Positions 63,887 to 64,000 of a DNA stretch of 64,000 bases are shown piece by piece. Position 1 is the stretch's first letter. Each line of letters begins with the position of its first letter. A program made the position numbers and the translations under genes. This DNA is from an uncultured Bacteroidota bacterium. Lineage in GTDB: Bacteria > Bacteroidota > Bacteroidia > Chitinophagales > Chitinophagaceae. Location: positions 49,851-113,850 of the forward strand of contig CAIPJS010000064.1 in the NCBI GenBank assembly GCA_903865435.1, in the 5' to 3' direction. A model generated the notes under the pieces. The model saw only the letters and a list, made by a program, of their open reading frames with translations. It did not search any database and was not told the origin of the DNA.

Positions 63887-64000
63887 TTAGTTTTTAGAAA
63901 ACACACACTTTGGACTGCAAAAGAAGTTAGAAATTGCCCAGGGGATAAAGTAGCACAAAAAAAGCTTTTGAAAGAGATAATTACAAACGGAAAAGAAAAT
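63887..64000 (+). other. Open frame running off the right edge
   Basis: From 63887 one plus frame is open to the end: 38 codons (LVFRKHTLWTAKEVRNCPGD, then AQKKLLKEIITNGKEN-like). There is no ATG in it and a stop lies just before. It may be the 5' part of a gene with a non-ATG start, a remnant, or chance; I do not recognise it. Confidence 0.2.

Noticed and set aside
1..64000. tRNA, rRNA, CRISPR, insertion sequence or prophage
   Set aside because: No cloverleaf with a T-loop, no repeat array, no transposase, integrase or structural phage gene was found by reading.

Overview
The window is a stretch of an AT-rich Bacteroidota chromosome, most likely from the Chitinophagaceae or a close relative. 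Reasons: lineage-typical families (DUF4290, DUF5777, DUF6364, HSDL2-like SDR), many lipoproteins with short signal peptides, almost no Shine-Dalgarno sequences, promoter-like boxes of the Bacteroidota type (TTG, about 20 bp, TAnnTTTG), and a MurA with Asp in place of the usual Cys. The genus assignment is inference. I see no rRNA, tRNA, CRISPR array, intact insertion sequence or phage gene.

Layout. 1-9.3 kb: housekeeping genes (SDR, gmk, S10 peptidase, murA, DUF4290, pheS-recO-glycerophosphodiesterase, amidohydrolase). 9.5-13.3 kb: translation block rplM-rpsI-rpsB-tsf-pyrH, with strong hairpin terminators between rpsB and tsf and between tsf and pyrH. 13.3-17.0 kb: TolC-like protein, aminotransferase, galactokinase. 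17.0-25.0 kb, minus strand: tetR-tolC-adaptor-RND pump operon, with aldose epimerase galM as its apparent last gene and a palindrome in front of tetR. 25.1-31.8 kb: DUF502 protein, serC with DUF1015, a long-chain acyl-CoA ligase, and an unrecognised helical protein.

32.0-48.1 kb is one plus-strand run of twelve biosynthetic genes, leuA-leuC-leuD-leuB-ilvD-ilvB-ilvN-ilvC-ilvA-thrA-thrB-thrC. It carries aspartate to threonine (except aspartate-semialdehyde dehydrogenase), threonine to 2-oxobutyrate, and the shared branched-chain and leucine steps (the final transaminase is not here). Its leader has a promoter-like box, an intrinsic terminator and an 18-codon ORF starting Met-Leu-Val-Ile.

48.1-64.0 kb looks accessory: two PIN-type toxin-antitoxin pairs, a GH43 glycosidase with a discoidin domain, a Cys-rich bacteriocin-like lipoprotein with a tiny membrane protein, a nitroreductase, a TonB-dependent receptor with a His/Cys-rich partner, a periplasmic cytochrome c / YceI / DUF5777 / OB-fold operon, an M20 metallopeptidase gene broken by one in-frame stop, and the edge of a surface-polysaccharide region (GT26 glycosyltransferase, GDP-mannose 3,5-epimerase-like enzyme, LamG lipoprotein). 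The points most worth a second look are the Cys-rich lipoprotein pair, the interrupted M20 gene, the leuA leader, the bacterial GME-like enzyme and the structured ilvB-ilvN spacer.
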